NCBI RefSeq assembly: GCF_003265705.1 | Contig: NW_020312817.1 | Coordinates: forward strand, 47,099,627-47,163,626 | Direction of reading: 5' to 3' | Source of the DNA: Callorhinus ursinus | Taxonomy: Eukaryota; Chordata; Mammalia; Carnivora; Otariidae | Length of the DNA stretch: 64,000 nt | In this document: positions 1 to 10,832 of the stretch, in pieces | How positions within the stretch are numbered: the stretch's first letter is position 1 | Layout: each line of letters starts with the position of its first letter | Notes under the pieces: generated by a model | The model's input: the letters and a program-made list of their open reading frames with translations, nothing else | Told to the model about the DNA's origin: nothing | Databases searched by the model: none | Translations under genes and position numbers: made by a program

Positions 1-866
1 GATCAGTGTTTCATAATTATGAAAATTGAATGGCACATTATACTCTTTCAAAAATTCAAATGTGTTAATTAATTTGACCTTCATAAACATTATAATACCT
101 AGACTATAGCGCATACCCTCTTTTTGCAGGTAGAAAAGATGACACATGAAAAGGTGGAATGATAACTGAAAAACCCCACAATCAGTCCTAGTGTTAAAAT
201 CGGATTTCAAGTTTTTGGTTTTATCATGATTTCAAGTGGAAATTTGTACCTAGGTGGTTTGTTAGCCCTGTGGTCATTATAAATGTTTATGTGACTGTGT
301 GTTGTAAAGTGTTAACATAATGTCAAGACACCGCAAACCAGTGGACATCTTGTGTTACTGATTCCTTTTAATAGGATTTCTCAAAACAAAATTGATCCTT
401 GTTCTCATTTCTAACCAACTAAGCTAAAGATTCTTTTTGTGTATTAGATGATTTTCAGTTATCATTTACCATCATCTAGCTAGCAAGACAAATAAATAAA
501 AGTATCTTTATTTATTTGGCTTTTTCTCTACTCATGTTATAGGCTTGTCTATAACCTCAGGACTTTTCTTGCCATCTTGCAGGGAAGGAAAAATAATCAG
601 ACTTCTCAGCCCTGTACTCCTAAACAAATGATGAGCAGTTAAGATCATAAGTGGCTTTTGCTTACTAGTTATTCTCTGTTTCTGGTTTTTTTTTTTTTTT
701 TTTTAAGAATCAAAACAATTTAAAAAAAAAAGAAAACAATTCAAATGAGATATAGTAAGAAATGAAGTTATCTTCTAAACTTACTTTGTTGTAACAATTT
801 TATGAAAAATATTTCACCAACTGATGAATGATTTAAGTGACTGGTAATTAGTTTTAGATTGCTCTT
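1..866. other. AT-rich stretch without a recognisable gene
   Basis: No open frame of note and no repeat that I can name. It holds a 19-base T run at 686-704 followed shortly by an A run near 722-731, so the two can pair. The rest looks like single-copy or very old, unrecognisable DNA. Confidence 0.5.
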
Positions 867-1060
867 TATTATTATTTTTTAAAATTTTATTTATTTGAGA
901 GAGAGAGAGAGAGCACAAGCAGAGGAGAGGGGCAGAGGTAGAGGGACAAGCAGACTCCCCGCTGAGCCTGGCGCCCTACACAGGGCTAAATCCCAAGACC
1001 CTGAGATCATGACCTGAGCTGAAGTCTGACACTAAACCAACTGAGCCACCCAGCTGCCCC
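867..1060 (-). mobile_element. Can-SINE (older subfamily), minus strand
   Basis: Read on the minus strand it has the tRNA-like head, the GGTCATGATCTCAGG block and an A-rich tail (T-rich on the plus strand near 871-896) with a GA/CT run. A 17-bp duplication with one mismatch flanks it (850-866 and 1061-1077, AGTTTTAGATTG.TCTT), which proves retroposition. The body lacks several CpGs and has small deletions, so it is not recent. Confidence 0.93.
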
Positions 1061-1109
1061 AGTTTTAGATTGGTCTTATTTAGTTATTTGGCATTTATGT
1101 ACAATAGGT

Positions 1110-1310
1110 ACAATATCTTGAGAACTTTGTGCTGGGTGCTGTGTTTTATCATAGGAATTATCTCAGTCCTTATAGCAACCTTGACAAAAGAACTATTATC
1201 ATACTCATTTACAAGAGAGGATACCCAAATTAGGGGAGATTAAGTAAATTTCCCAAATTGTTTAGTTTTATGCAAATTTATACTGGCCTCTAGATTAGAA
1301 AGAAAACTTC
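1110..1310 (+). mobile_element. MIR SINE remnant
   Basis: The order of motifs follows the MIR consensus: a GTGCTGGGTGCTG-like start, AATTATCTCAGTCC, AGCAACC, a segment like ATTTACAAGAGAGGA, and AGATTAAGTAAATTTCCCAA matching the consensus block that ends in the AACTTGCCCAAG-type core. It is heavily diverged, as expected for this mammal-wide family. Confidence 0.7.
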
Positions 1311-1479
1311 AGACATGGCCAACTTGTGTATTCTTTAAAAATTCATTTATAGTTTTAAAGAACTTAAACCTCCAAGGAGATTTTTTAAAACTAGGAAAAG
1401 TGAGTTTAGACAGCATTTGGCAGAATAAATAGGGAAGAATCTTAAATATAAGATTATATAAATCTTAAAAATAAGAATG

Positions 1480-2180
1480 AAGAATGACTTACTCTGTCTG
1501 ATACCCAATAAACTCCAAGTCTAAAAGTTAAAAAAAAAAATCAAAATGGAACCAGAACAAACGCTAAAGTGGTTGGATTAGTCAACGGCATGTGTATATA
1601 CATATGTGCGTGTGTATCAACACGTTTACATATATGTATTGCCTGAATATGTAACTATACATGCACAAATATAAATATTAAAGTATATACACAAATTCAT
1701 AACATGTGATAAAGCCACACTTCAAAGCAGTAAAAGTGAATTGTTCAATAAGTTATACTGAGATATGTAGATAACAATTTGGTTTAAAAGTTAAGCTGTG
1801 TTCTTACACCAAAATACACTTCAAAAGGTAATAAGAAATGATAAAATTTAAAAAATGCCTAGATGAAAATACACATTTATATATATATATGTATTTCAAC
1901 ATGGTGTCATCTCTGTGTATATCATTCAGAAAAGATATGTATAAAGATGGTCCATTATAGTTTATATGAAATAAGGAAAAAGTTGAAACCATCTGAATAT
2001 CTAAAACCAAGGAATGAGCTTTCTATGTTATGATTTAGCCATACAACAGTAAACTATTTAATCTTTAAGTAAGGCATTGTAGAGTTTTTAAACATGAAAA
2101 AAATGTTTAAAATATACCGTGAGCAAAAATATACTTTTTTTTCCAGAGAAAAAAGAATAAAGCTTTGAAAAATATACATC
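1480..2180 (+). mobile_element. Old L1 (L1M/L1ME) ORF2-3' fragment
   Basis: Segments such as GGAACCAGAACAAACGCTAAAGTGG and the later ATTATGATTTAGCCATACAACAGTAAACTATTTAATC correspond to the end of L1 ORF2 and its 3' UTR (consensus region around the motif YAAINKWN-like 'AATACTATGCAGCCATTAA'). No frame is open. Boundaries are approximate. Short TA and TG/CA runs lie at 1595-1640 and 1874-1892. Confidence 0.5.
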
Positions 2181-2197
2181 AAAAATTAACATCTCTT

Positions 2198-2400
2198 GGA
2201 GCACCTGGGTGGCACAGTCAGTTGAATGTATGGCTCTTGTGTTTGGCTCAGGTTGTGATCTCAGGGTCATGAGATCAAGCCCCCTGGGGGCTCCACACTC
2301 AGTGCAGAGTCTCCTTGAGACTCTCTCTCCGTCTGCCCCTCCCCACTCCATACGTCCTTGCTTTTTCTCTCTCAAATAAATAAATCTTAAAAAAAAAAAG
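2198..2400 (+). mobile_element. Can-SINE, plus strand, intact A-tail
   Basis: Head GGAGCACCTGGGTGGCACAG, then GGTTGTGATCTCAGGGTC, a CT-rich body and AATAAATAAATCTTAAAA. Flanks share TTAACATC (2186-2193 and 2404-2411). It belongs to the older body type with the '...GAGATC' hairpin and short CT stretch. An open minus-strand frame of 128 codons over it is a by-product of the SINE. Confidence 0.94.
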
Positions 2401-2768
2401 AGGTTAACATCCATTAACAAAGACACCAAAATTGTAGTGTTTCCTACTTTCATATCTAGGTCCTTCTGTTTCATTTTTCACATTTCCTAGTGTTACTATG
2501 TCTAAACTATATGTTGTGATATAAATAAAAGCATTTTTAAAAGAAAATATTTTGAATTTCATTTTTTACATGTGTGTTCAACCAGTACTTAAAAGTTATA
2601 AATCGGCATTTTATAATGCTTAACTTACATGTGGTACAATTCAAACTCATAGAATAAAATTAGTCATGAATTTTAATTATTTAAAATAATAAGGAAATAT
2701 GTGTAAAATTAACTCTACTTGTTTTGATTTGTTTAATATTAAAAATTAGGCTCCTTACTGGAATTCTT
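2401..2768. other. AT-rich stretch, no gene seen
   Basis: Very AT-rich, no assignable repeat beyond an overall resemblance to L1 3'-UTR sequence. No open frame worth reporting. Confidence 0.4.
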
Positions 2769-2970
2769 TTTTTTTTTTTTTCAAGATTTTATTTATTAAT
2801 TTGACAGAGAGAGAAACAGCAAGAGAGGGAACACAAGCAGGGGGAGTGGGAGATGGAGAAGCAGGCTTCCTGCCAAACAGGGAGCCCCATGTGGGGCTCG
2901 ATCCCAGGACCCTGGGATCATGACCTGAGCCAAAGGCAGCCGCCTAACTACTGAGCCACCCAGGCGCCCC
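2769..2970 (-). mobile_element. Can-SINE, minus strand
   Basis: Complete minus-strand copy with long T run (2768-2781), GACAGAGAGAG segment and the head GGGGCGCCTGGGTGGCTCAG. The flanks CTCCTTACTGGAATTCTT (2751-2768) and CTCCTTCCTCAAATTCTT (2970-2987) form an imperfect duplication, 15 of 18 matching. Body is of the CCCACTCCCCCTGCTTGTGTT type. Confidence 0.94.
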
Positions 2971-3769
2971 TCCTTCCTCAAATTCTTGAAATTAGGCTCC
3001 TAGTGTTTATGTTCTTTGTTTCCCTGTCAATCAACTTACTCTGAAAAGACACTTGTAATAGTATGCCCTAAGGCGCAACAAAAATCACTCTTCTTTCTTA
3101 TTCTCCCTAATCCCTTGTCGTTTCGAATCCTGATTTCAATAAAATCTTGGTTTGGAAGATGGAATTATTGTGAGGCTTAAGGGATCCCCGTTTTGTCATA
3201 TTTAGACCATGTTAAACTAAGCTCTATCAAGCAAGGACAAACCTGGTCTCTCTTCAAATGTAAACATCTACAACAATGAGAACTTCTATTCATTCATTCA
3301 TTCATTCAATCATTTAATTACAATGAGAACTTCTCATTACAACTCAGTTGCAAGCAATCCCTGGGATAGCAAGTATTTTAAATAAGGTGGGTCATGCATA
3401 AAATTAATTGCAATTCCTGGAGTTCACAAAATGATCCATGGATACTGCAGATCACTTAATAATTGCCAGAGTAATGTGTCTTCAGTGTGTTAGGTCACTG
3501 AGGGAGACTAGAATTTACTCTTCATTGCAATCAAATGTAGGAAACTAACACATTTTCCTCTGGCCATCTGGTGAGTTGTATATCAAATCAGTAATATGAC
3601 TTCACTCCTAAAATCTAATTGTTATTCAAACATTAGTAAGGGGAACTAAACAAATAGCTTTAAACTGTTATTCCATAAAATGGAAGGTCAGGCTCAACAT
3701 CAAGAGGAGCGTGAACAGCTTCTCATGAATGCTGAACAGAGGAGAAGAAAGTTGTCCTGTAATAATAGA
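2971..3769. other. Single-copy-like stretch between SINEs
   Basis: No gene recognised. It includes the unusual ATTC repeat flanked by a 15-bp duplication at 3273-3334, annotated separately. The remaining sequence matches no repeat that I recognise. Confidence 0.45.
3273..3334. repeat. Short (ATTC)n block framed by a 15-bp direct duplication
   Basis: ACAATGAGAACTTCT occurs at 3273-3287 and again, identically, at 3320-3334. The 32 bases between are an (ATTC)n-type stretch. The arrangement resembles a target-site duplication around a retroposon that retained only its tail, although a local duplication followed by microsatellite growth fits as well. Confidence 0.8.
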
Positions 3770-3785
3770 ATCTTCTCTCATTATT

Positions 3786-3988
3786 ATTTTTTTTTAAAGA
3801 TTTTATTTATTTATTTGAGAGAGAGAGAGAGAATGAGAGATAGAAAGCATGAGAGGGAAGAGGGTCAGAGGGAGAAGCAGACTCCCTGCTGAGCAGGGAG
3901 CCCGATGTGGGACTCGATCCCGGGACTCCAGGATCATGACCTGAGCCGAAGGCAGTTGCTTAACCAACTGAGCCACCCAGGCGCCCGT
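3786..3988 (-). mobile_element. Can-SINE, minus strand, perfect TSD
   Basis: Complete copy with a perfect 16-bp duplication ATCTTCTCTCATTATT at 3770-3785 and 3989-4004. The body is of the 'GGGACTCCAGGATC ... GACCCTCTTCCCTCT' type shared with the copies at 9023, 44521, 55479 and 59226. Intact TSD and retained CpGs (CCCGATG, CTCGATCCCGGG) suggest a fairly recent insertion. Confidence 0.96.
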
Positions 3989-4004
3989 ATCTTCTCTCAT
4001 TATT

Positions 4005-4413
4005 GATTGAAGTTCATGTGATTGACTAGGAATTAGAACATGCTTATGTACCTTGATCCTTCATTTCTCATTTTAATTTACACTGTCACATATTTCACAC
4101 GTAATAAAGGTGAGCTCATTAATTGCACAAAATGAAGTAAGGAGGATATTCAGAGAAATGTAGACAAAAAATATCCACTGTTCCTAAGTGTATTTCATAG
4201 TAATCATTATTTCATTTTAAATATATTTTTATGAAATACACACATATTCATGAAGGAATTCTATTGTCCTATATACATATTTTTCATATTTTTTCTTCCT
4301 GTTGCTGTTTTTTGTTACTGCGATCTTCTTTTTGTTTCTAATTTTCTTATTTCCTGCCTTCCTCATTGCACACGGTGACCACCATGTAGTCTGAGTTAAT
4401 GACTTAATATGAA
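4005..4413. other. AT-rich stretch, no gene seen
   Basis: No gene and no confidently named repeat. The piece around 4195-4290 (long AT tracts, ATGAAATACACACATATTCATG) could be an extreme remnant of an L1 3' UTR. Confidence 0.4.
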
Positions 4414-4430
4414 TAATTCTATATTTTTCT

Positions 4431-4654
4431 TTTTTAAAGAAATTATTTATTTATTTATTTATTTTTTAAAGATTTTATTTATTTGACAGAGAGAGAGAGA
4501 CAGCGAGAGAGGGAACACAAGCAGGGGGAGTGGGAGAGGGAGAAGCAGGCTTCCCGCAGAGCAGGGCGCCCGATGCGGGGCTCGATCCCAGGACCCTGGG
4601 ATCATGACCTGAGCCTAAGGCAGACGCTAAACGACTGAGCCACCCAGGCGCCCC
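4431..4654 (-). mobile_element. Can-SINE, minus strand, young-looking
   Basis: Complete copy with a perfect 17-bp duplication TAATTCTATATTTTTCT at 4414-4430 and 4655-4671. CpGs are largely preserved (CCCGATGCGGGGCTCGATC, GGCGCCC). The tail has grown a (TTTA)n segment at about 4441-4463. One of the best candidates here for a recent, possibly lineage-restricted insertion. Confidence 0.97.
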
Positions 4655-4734
4655 TAATTCTATATTTTTCTGTGTGTGTGTGTTTGTATGTACACACTCA
4701 TGCACATAAATACATATATATAAAGGTTTGTCTT

Positions 4735-5560
4735 TCACAAAAGCATATTATTTTTTGCACCTTGCTTTTATTATTCAAATATATCTCATGGAAATATTTC
4801 TAAATCCTTTGATTTACTTCTGTTTATCTTTTAATATTCCATGGTACAGATGTACCATAAGGTCATTAGCTATCCTATTACTGATGGGAATTCAATTTGT
4901 TTCAAATCTTTTACCATTATACTGTAATAAATACTGCAATGAACATCCTTCCACTTACATCATTAAATATAGTTATTTCTACGAAACAGAATACTTAGTT
5001 TGGGAATATCATATCAAAAAAGATATGTATTTCTGAATTTTATGGGTTTTGACCACTTGATTTCGTTTTGCACTATATCAATCTATATTTTCACCAGAAA
5101 GGTTTTGTTGGTTGTTAGCCTTTAATTTTTTCTTTAATGATAAACTTAAAATGATGTATCACTACAGTGAAATAATTTTATTTCACACAGCATATTCCTG
5201 AGTGCTTGTGAGTCTAAACAACTTTTCATGTATTTTTGAATATTTTGTAGTTATTACTTCTCTGCTTGCTGGTGCAAATAAATTTCTCCACCTCTATTAT
5301 TTGTACCTTTATTTATGGTTTTTCTACAAACTGTTTTAAATGATCTCTATAATCAGATATATCTCCATTTTTTCCCCATAGTTTTGGGTTTCAAGTCTTG
5401 GTTATCCCTTAATGATAGATTTTATGTATACTTTCAGAGAAGTTTTAAAAATTTATAAAGAAACCTGTCAATATTCATTTATTACCATTTCTAAAATTCT
5501 TCTAAATTCATTCTCTGACACCTCAGCATTATTAGGCTCTCTGTAGGAATATTTATGAAG
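4735..5560 (-). mobile_element. Old L1ME, 3' part, minus strand
   Basis: In reverse complement of the L1 consensus, motifs appear in order: TATTCCATGGTACAGATGTACCATAA, TGCAATGAACATCCTT, a CCAGAAAGGTTTTGTTGG segment, and CTTTTCATGTATTTTTGAATATTTTG (the 'ttgtgaattgcctgttc' region). This is the end of ORF2 and the 3' UTR of an old mammalian L1. All frames are broken. Confidence 0.72.
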
Positions 5561-5779
5561 GGAGGAGTTGAAGTTCCTGTGGTTAAGGTCTCTATCATTG
5601 AAGAGTCTACACCTAGTACTAGAGGGATAATTGGAATTTATTGTTATATGTGGTGTAGGATAAATCTATAACCTCCTAGATAGCTACCTAGATTTCTCAA
5701 TGACAATAAGTAATTTATAATCCATTAATTATCTACTGAGTTGGGATAACACAACTTTCCTAACTTAGGTTCTCATATA

Positions 5780-6890
5780 CACTGGAATTTTATTTTTATG
5801 AATTTCCTATGCCACTCCATTGGGTATTTTTTTTACAATTTCCATATATATTTTATTGTTGTAAATGTGTAAGCTTTCTAATACCTGGTGAAGTTTGTCT
5901 CCTCTTTCTATTGTTCTTCAGCAAATCTGTCTTTGTTTTTTTAATGCACTTATTCATTCTCATAAACTTTGAAGTCTTCTTATCTCCATCCCCCCACCCC
6001 AACAACAACAAACAAGGGCATCAACAACAAATACGTAACCAGTGGTTGCTTTCATAATTATTTTAAATGTATAGTAAATTTGGGGGAATTAAATCTCTGA
6101 TTAAGTGCATAGTATTACTTTCCATCTGTTTAAATCTTATTTGTGTTCTTCAAAACTATGATTAGAATTTTCTTTACCATTTCTGCTGGACCATTCTTAC
6201 AAAATTCATCCATAAGCATTATCTAGGTTTTTTTTTATAGTTATGGATAGGAGATTTCTTTTTTTAAATTTCCATCTGCTTTTCCAGTAACTATTGCTAG
6301 ACTAGAAAAGAGGTAAGGTTTTATTTTTTAATGTATTTACCTTGTATGCAGCCAAAGTATGAAAGTGAATCAGTTTTAACTGCTTTTCAGTAGTTTCTAC
6401 TATCATTAATATAAATAGGGTATTATCTCTCCTTTTCTGATGTTATTTCATTTTCTTATTGTATTCATGAGATCCTCCAAAACATCGTTGATTTAAGAAA
6501 ATGGAGCTAGCCAGTATCCCTGTCCACCTCCCCATATTACTGGAAATGCTTTTAGTGATTTGACATTTATAATCATATTTGCTCTCAGTTTTAATGGTCA
6601 TCTTTTTTTGTTTTCTTTGGAGTTTTTAAGTGGCTGCTATACTTTATCAAATGCCTTTTCATTCAATTTTCTCAATTTGTGAACGTAAAATGATCTTGGT
6701 AGTATTTTTTTTTAATCTAACCACCTCTGCATTCATATAATAAATTCTTTTTAAACACAATCTTTTAAAGAGTCTTTTATTCACTATTACTTTGTGCATT
6801 TTTGATAACTGTTCATAAGTAACATTTGTTCTATAGTTTTATCTCTGTGCTTATTTCAAAATATAGGCTCAGTGAAATTTCAAGATGGTA
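5780..6890 (-). mobile_element. Old L1M ORF2 remnant, minus strand
   Basis: Diverged but ordered matches to the reverse transcriptase part of L1 read backwards: TACTTTATCAAATGCCTTTTC (6640-6665, 'KVFDKAQH'-upstream region in active copies), GATGTTATTTCATTTTCTTATTG, and the TAATGGTCATC region. It probably continues the copy at 4735-5560, with a poorly recognisable gap between. No open frame survives. Confidence 0.5.
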
Positions 6891-7083
6891 TATAAGCCAA
6901 AGGATAAATTAAATAAATATCATCATCTCTCTAACAGAAATCACAACTTTTAACATTGTTTTTATATTTTTCCATATATAGAGATATGTCAATTTTATAT
7001 ATATATACTTAAAATTTGACATTCTACTCTGTATACTTGTATGTCATATTTCTCTTGCCAAAAAAATAAAACTTTCTTTGACT

Positions 7084-7218
7084 AGCAGGGCGAGCGGAAA
7101 GGGAGAGGCAGGCTCCCTGCTGAGCAGGGAGCCCAATGGGGGACTCAATCCAAGGACCCTAGGATGATGACCTGAGCCAAAGGCAGACACTTAACCAACT
7201 GAGCCACCCAGGCACCCC
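7084..7218 (-). mobile_element. Can-SINE, minus strand, tail end missing
   Basis: Head and middle are present (CCACCCAGGCACCCC at 7204-7218, GGCTCCCTGCTGAGCAGGGAGCCC), but the sequence stops before the CT-rich tail and A-run; no TSD can be seen. Either the 3' portion was deleted or the insertion was atypical. Confidence 0.88.
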
Positions 7219-7277
7219 TCTATGATTTTATTTTAGGGTCTGCATTGTGTTCCATCATGATTTTATGAAAGCATTTT

Positions 7278-7456
7278 ATTTTTTTTTTAATTTATTTATT
7301 TGAGAGAGAGAACACAAACAGGGGAAAGGCAGGGGAGGGGGAGAAGCAGACTCCCTGCTGAGCAGGGAGCCTGATGCTGGGCTTTGTCCCAGGACCCTTG
7401 GTTCATGACCTGAGCCAAAGGCAGACGCTTAACTTTCTGAGCCATCCAGACGCCCC
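7278..7456 (-). mobile_element. Can-SINE, minus strand
   Basis: Full copy, shortened CT region. Flanking duplication TATGAAAGCATTTT (7264-7277) and TATGAACGCAGTTT (7457-7470), 12 of 14 matching. It sits only 59 bases from the preceding SINE in the same orientation. Confidence 0.93.
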
Positions 7457-7949
7457 TATGAACGCAGTTTAAACATTTCCTTTTGGTTGGACATTTATTT
7501 GATTTTTTCAATTTTTCTTGTGAATAGTACTATAGAACTTAAAAATCAGACCAAAAAAATATGCTTATTTAAACATTTATTTATTTATTTATTGGTTTTG
7601 CCTATCTTCAACCCCCAGATAGTATATGAGAGAGTCCTATTCTCTGAAACTCTAGTAATCAAAAAGATTGCATGTATGTTTGTGTGTATTCTGCATTTTG
7701 TTAACTCTTTTTTTTTTTTTTTTTTAATTTGCTCAGGCATCATTAACTAAACATAGGTATAGATAGAGGGTACATTTAAGTAGATACAATTATAAGGAAA
7801 TATATATCCTTTTATTTGTTGATTCACTTGATCATATTTTAGACCAATGACTCCAAAAGTGTGTTCTGCAAACAGATGCAGGTTTATAAACACTACATTA
7901 ATTGAGATTAAACATTTAGGAACTTTATAGCAACTTAACAGAGTATTTT

Positions 7950-8133
7950 TTTTTTTTTTTTTTAGATTTTATTTATTTGACAGAGAACTCAAGCAGGAGT
8001 AGCAGCAGAGGAGGAGGGAGAAGCAGGCTCCCTACTGAGTAAGGACCTCAATGCTAGGCTCAATCCCAGGACCCTGGGATCATGACCTGAGCCAAAGGCA
8101 GCCACTTAACTGACTGAGCCACTCAGGTGCCCC
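7950..8133 (-). mobile_element. Can-SINE, minus strand
   Basis: Complete copy with an 18-base T run next to the left duplication. TSD AACTTAACAGAGTATTTT (7932-7949) and AATTTAACAGAGTATTTT (8134-8151), one mismatch. Several CpGs are lost. Confidence 0.95.
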
Positions 8134-8151
8134 AATTTAACAGAGTATTTT

Positions 8152-8950
8152 ATGCCTGCTGAATTGAAATGTAAGAATTGTAGGCTTCATATGTATTTTA
8201 ATTTAATTTTCACAATTCATTTCCATTATATTTTATAAAACTGTATATGCATGACTGAAAAAAAAACACAACTAATCTTTCACCATACTTTGAGAAACAT
8301 TATTTTAATAAATTTCCTGTTTTTTCTTTTGAAATTACAAAATCCATGTAAAGGTAAATGATACACAAAATGCATACATAAAAGTAAATTCACATAAACT
8401 AACATAGATATATAAATAGTATTCCATAGCAAGGAATAACCTCTAATATTTTGGTGTAATTATTGTTGAGGGCGCCAGCAGGAAATGCCTGGTAATTAAA
8501 ATGTGGCAATTAAAGAGAGAATTTAACAAAAGTACTACTTACAAAGGCATGAAATTATAATGACAAAGAATGCTGAAAAACTCCTGGGCGTGGACCAAGG
8601 TGAAATCATCCTATCTCCCCCTCCTTTGTAGAGGAGGCAATTGTTACTGAAGATCAGTGGAAACTCTAGCTTTAGGGTTTAACTGTTTGATGGGAGATAT
8701 GGCCTATGGTCAAGGCATATAACCACTATTAGGTCACAGTCTGCAAGAAAATAGCTGAGCAATAGTGCTTTCAGTACCCTTCTGCCCTTCCAGTTATGTC
8801 TATGCGTCACATGGCCCAAACCAACTAGAGCCAGAGTGTGAAGGAGCCCATCCAGGTAGTCCCAGAGCAGGAAGAAGAGGGTAGAGAAAGTATCTGTAGA
8901 GGAGGGTGCAGGATATCTGTATAGTATATGATCTGTACTATTTGAGGTAG
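8152..8950. other. No gene; possible ancient repeat at 8460-8930
   Basis: The 8460-8930 part is more GC-balanced than its surroundings and has wording (CCAACTAGAGCCAGAGTGTGAAGGAGCCCATCC, AGAGCAGGAAGAAGAGGGTAGAGAA) that recalls a common mammal-wide repeat, but I cannot name the family. No reading frame is convincing. Confidence 0.35.
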
Positions 8951-9960
8951 TGCACAGATTAAAAAATAAGTTAATATTGTTTAGAAAATATTATCAAACT
9001 GTTCTTATATTCTGTAACTCATTTTTTAAAATATTTATTTGAGAGTGAGAATGAGATAGAGCATGAGAGGGGGGAGGGTCAGAGGGAGAAGCCGACTCCC
9101 TGCTGAGCAGGGAGCCCCATGCGGGACTAGATCCCAGCACTCCAGGATCATGACCTGAGCCGAAGGCAGTCACTTAACCAACTGAGCCACCCAGGCACCC
9201 ATCTGTAACTCATATTTTAAAAAAATCTGTTGGGGCATCTTCTTTTTAAGTAAATATACGTCTTAACATAATTTCAATGGCTGTGTACGTATTGTTTAAT
9301 CAAACCTCTGTTATTGGTTATTTACATTTTTATTGAATTATTCAGTATTATATGTAATGCTACAATTGAAAACCCTATCGCTGTATTTTTATCTACATCC
9401 ATGATGATATTTTTCATTTGATTTCCTGAAGTAGAATTCCTCTACTTCTTGGAAAAATTTTAAGGCTAATCATAATCATTCCAAGGAATATTGTAACAAT
9501 TAAAAATGTTCACTAGCAGCATATCTGAATGTCTGTTTTTCTGTAGCCCAGTTGCCCATGTCCACATGTAAGTGCAGGTTCCTCCACACACACGCACGTG
9601 ATATGTGCACTTGCACACATCTGCCTCTCTCTCGCTCTCATTTTTTAAACAAATGTACTTTCTCATGCTTCTTAAATTTGTATTCACTAGCAAAATGAAA
9701 CATTTTTCATATCATATTAGCTATTTGTATTTCATTTTCCTATGAATTGCCTTAAATGTCTTTACACATCTTTATATGGTATCAGTTTTTTAAAAAAAAT
9801 CAGCAAGAGCTCTTCATAAAATCAGGTTAATTAAAACCTTTTATAGTCATGTGCATTGTAAAATTACCCCTGAAGTATATAATCTGCTTTCACTTTTTTT
9901 GCATTCATCACAAAATACTTCAATTTTCTTTTAAATTAATATTTTCTAATGCAATTTCTG
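8951..9960 (-). mobile_element. L1ME 3' part, minus strand, split by a SINE
   Basis: Around the SINE at 9023 the sequence follows the reverse complement of the L1 ORF2 end: AATTGAAAACCCTATCGCTG, GGAAAAATTTTAAGGCT, GCTATTTGTATTTCATTTTCCTATGAATTGCC (9720-9751) and CAAGAGCTCTTCATAAAATCAGG (9803-9825). These are hallmark blocks of the L1 ORF2 C-terminus region. Fully decayed. Confidence 0.65.
9023..9201 (-). mobile_element. Can-SINE, minus strand
   Basis: Complete copy; TSD TCTGTAACTCAT at 9011-9022 and 9202-9213. Body of the GACCCTCCCCCCTCTC / CCAGGATC type. The poly-A is short, with an ATTTTTTAAAATATTT junction. Confidence 0.94.
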
Positions 9961-10590
9961 CCTCTGTATGATCTTCCAACAAACATAATGAACAATTTTT
10001 TTCATATTCTTTAAATTTTTTTCATTTATTTTCAGTAAGACTAACTTTTTTTGTTTGCTTACCACTCCATGAGTTTTAACACATAGTTAGATCCATGTAA
10101 TTACCACCATGGCTGGTATATAGAATAGTTTCATCACTTTACCTGGTACTACTTTGTAATAGTATTCTCCCCTATGCCTAACCCATAGCAACTATTGATC
10201 TATTCTCTGACCCTACAGTTTGGCATTTTCAGAATGTCATATAAAGGAATCGTACCTAATGCAATTTTTGAGAATGTCTTCTTTTAGCATAATACCCTTG
10301 AGAGTCATACAAGTTGATATGTTTAACTATAGTTCATTCCTTTTTATTGGTGAGTAGTATTTCAACCATATGTAAAAGTACCACAGTTTGTTTATCCCTT
10401 CATTTGGTGGACAATTGAATTCATTTTGGGGTTCTTTTTTTACTGTTATAATTAATTATTTATTACTTATTTATTATTATGTTTGATTATAACTATATCT
10501 GCTCTAAACATAAGTTCAAGTTTTGTGTGAATGTAAATTTTCATTTCTCTAGGGTAAATATCTAGGAATGAGATCACAAATTCATCAGCA

Positions 10591-10614
10591 AATATATATA
10601 TATATATATAATAT
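10591..10614. repeat. (TA)n microsatellite
   Basis: An uninterrupted AT/TA run of about 10 units inside the L1M fragment, just left of a SINE. Confidence 0.95.
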
Positions 10615-10636
10615 AAAAGAAACTTCCAGCTTTTAG

Positions 10637-10832
10637 AGTTTTTTTTTAAAGATTTTATTTATTTCTTTGACAGAGACACAGCGAGAGAGGGAACACAAGC
10701 AGGGGGAGCAGGAGAGGGAGAAGCAGGCTTCCCACGGAGCAGGGAGCCCAACATGGGGCTCGATCCCAGGACCCTAGGATCACGACCTGAGCCGAAGGCA
10801 GATGCTTAACGACTGAGCCACCCAGGCGCCCC
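10637..10832 (-). mobile_element. Can-SINE, minus strand
   Basis: Complete copy of the CTGGGATC / CCCCTGCTTGTGTT body type, CpGs well kept (GGCGCCCC, CTCGATCCC). TSD CAGCTTTTAG at 10627-10636 and, sharing the last C of the SINE, about 10832-10841. Confidence 0.95.

Larger units (their letters stand above)
6900..7740 (-). mobile_element. L1ME 3' end, minus strand, carrying two SINEs
   Basis: The pieces 6900-7083, 7219-7277 and 7457-7740 join into the 3' UTR/ORF2 end of an L1ME read backwards: AGAAATCACAACTTTTAACATTG, GGTCTGCATTGTGTTCCATCATG, GGTTGGACATTTATTTGATTTTTTCAATTTTT, AGATAGTATATGAGAGAGTCC. The two SINEs at 7084 and 7278 landed inside it, so it predates both. Confidence 0.65.

Noticed and set aside
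2088..2474. 128-codon minus-strand frame
   Set aside because: It is the reverse of a plus-strand Can-SINE plus flank.
2741..3005. ATTAGGCTCCT repeats (2745 and 2991) as the TSD of the SINE at 2769
   Set aside because: The right copy is 20 bases away from the SINE end; the imperfect CTCCTT...ATTCTT pair abuts the element directly and fits better.
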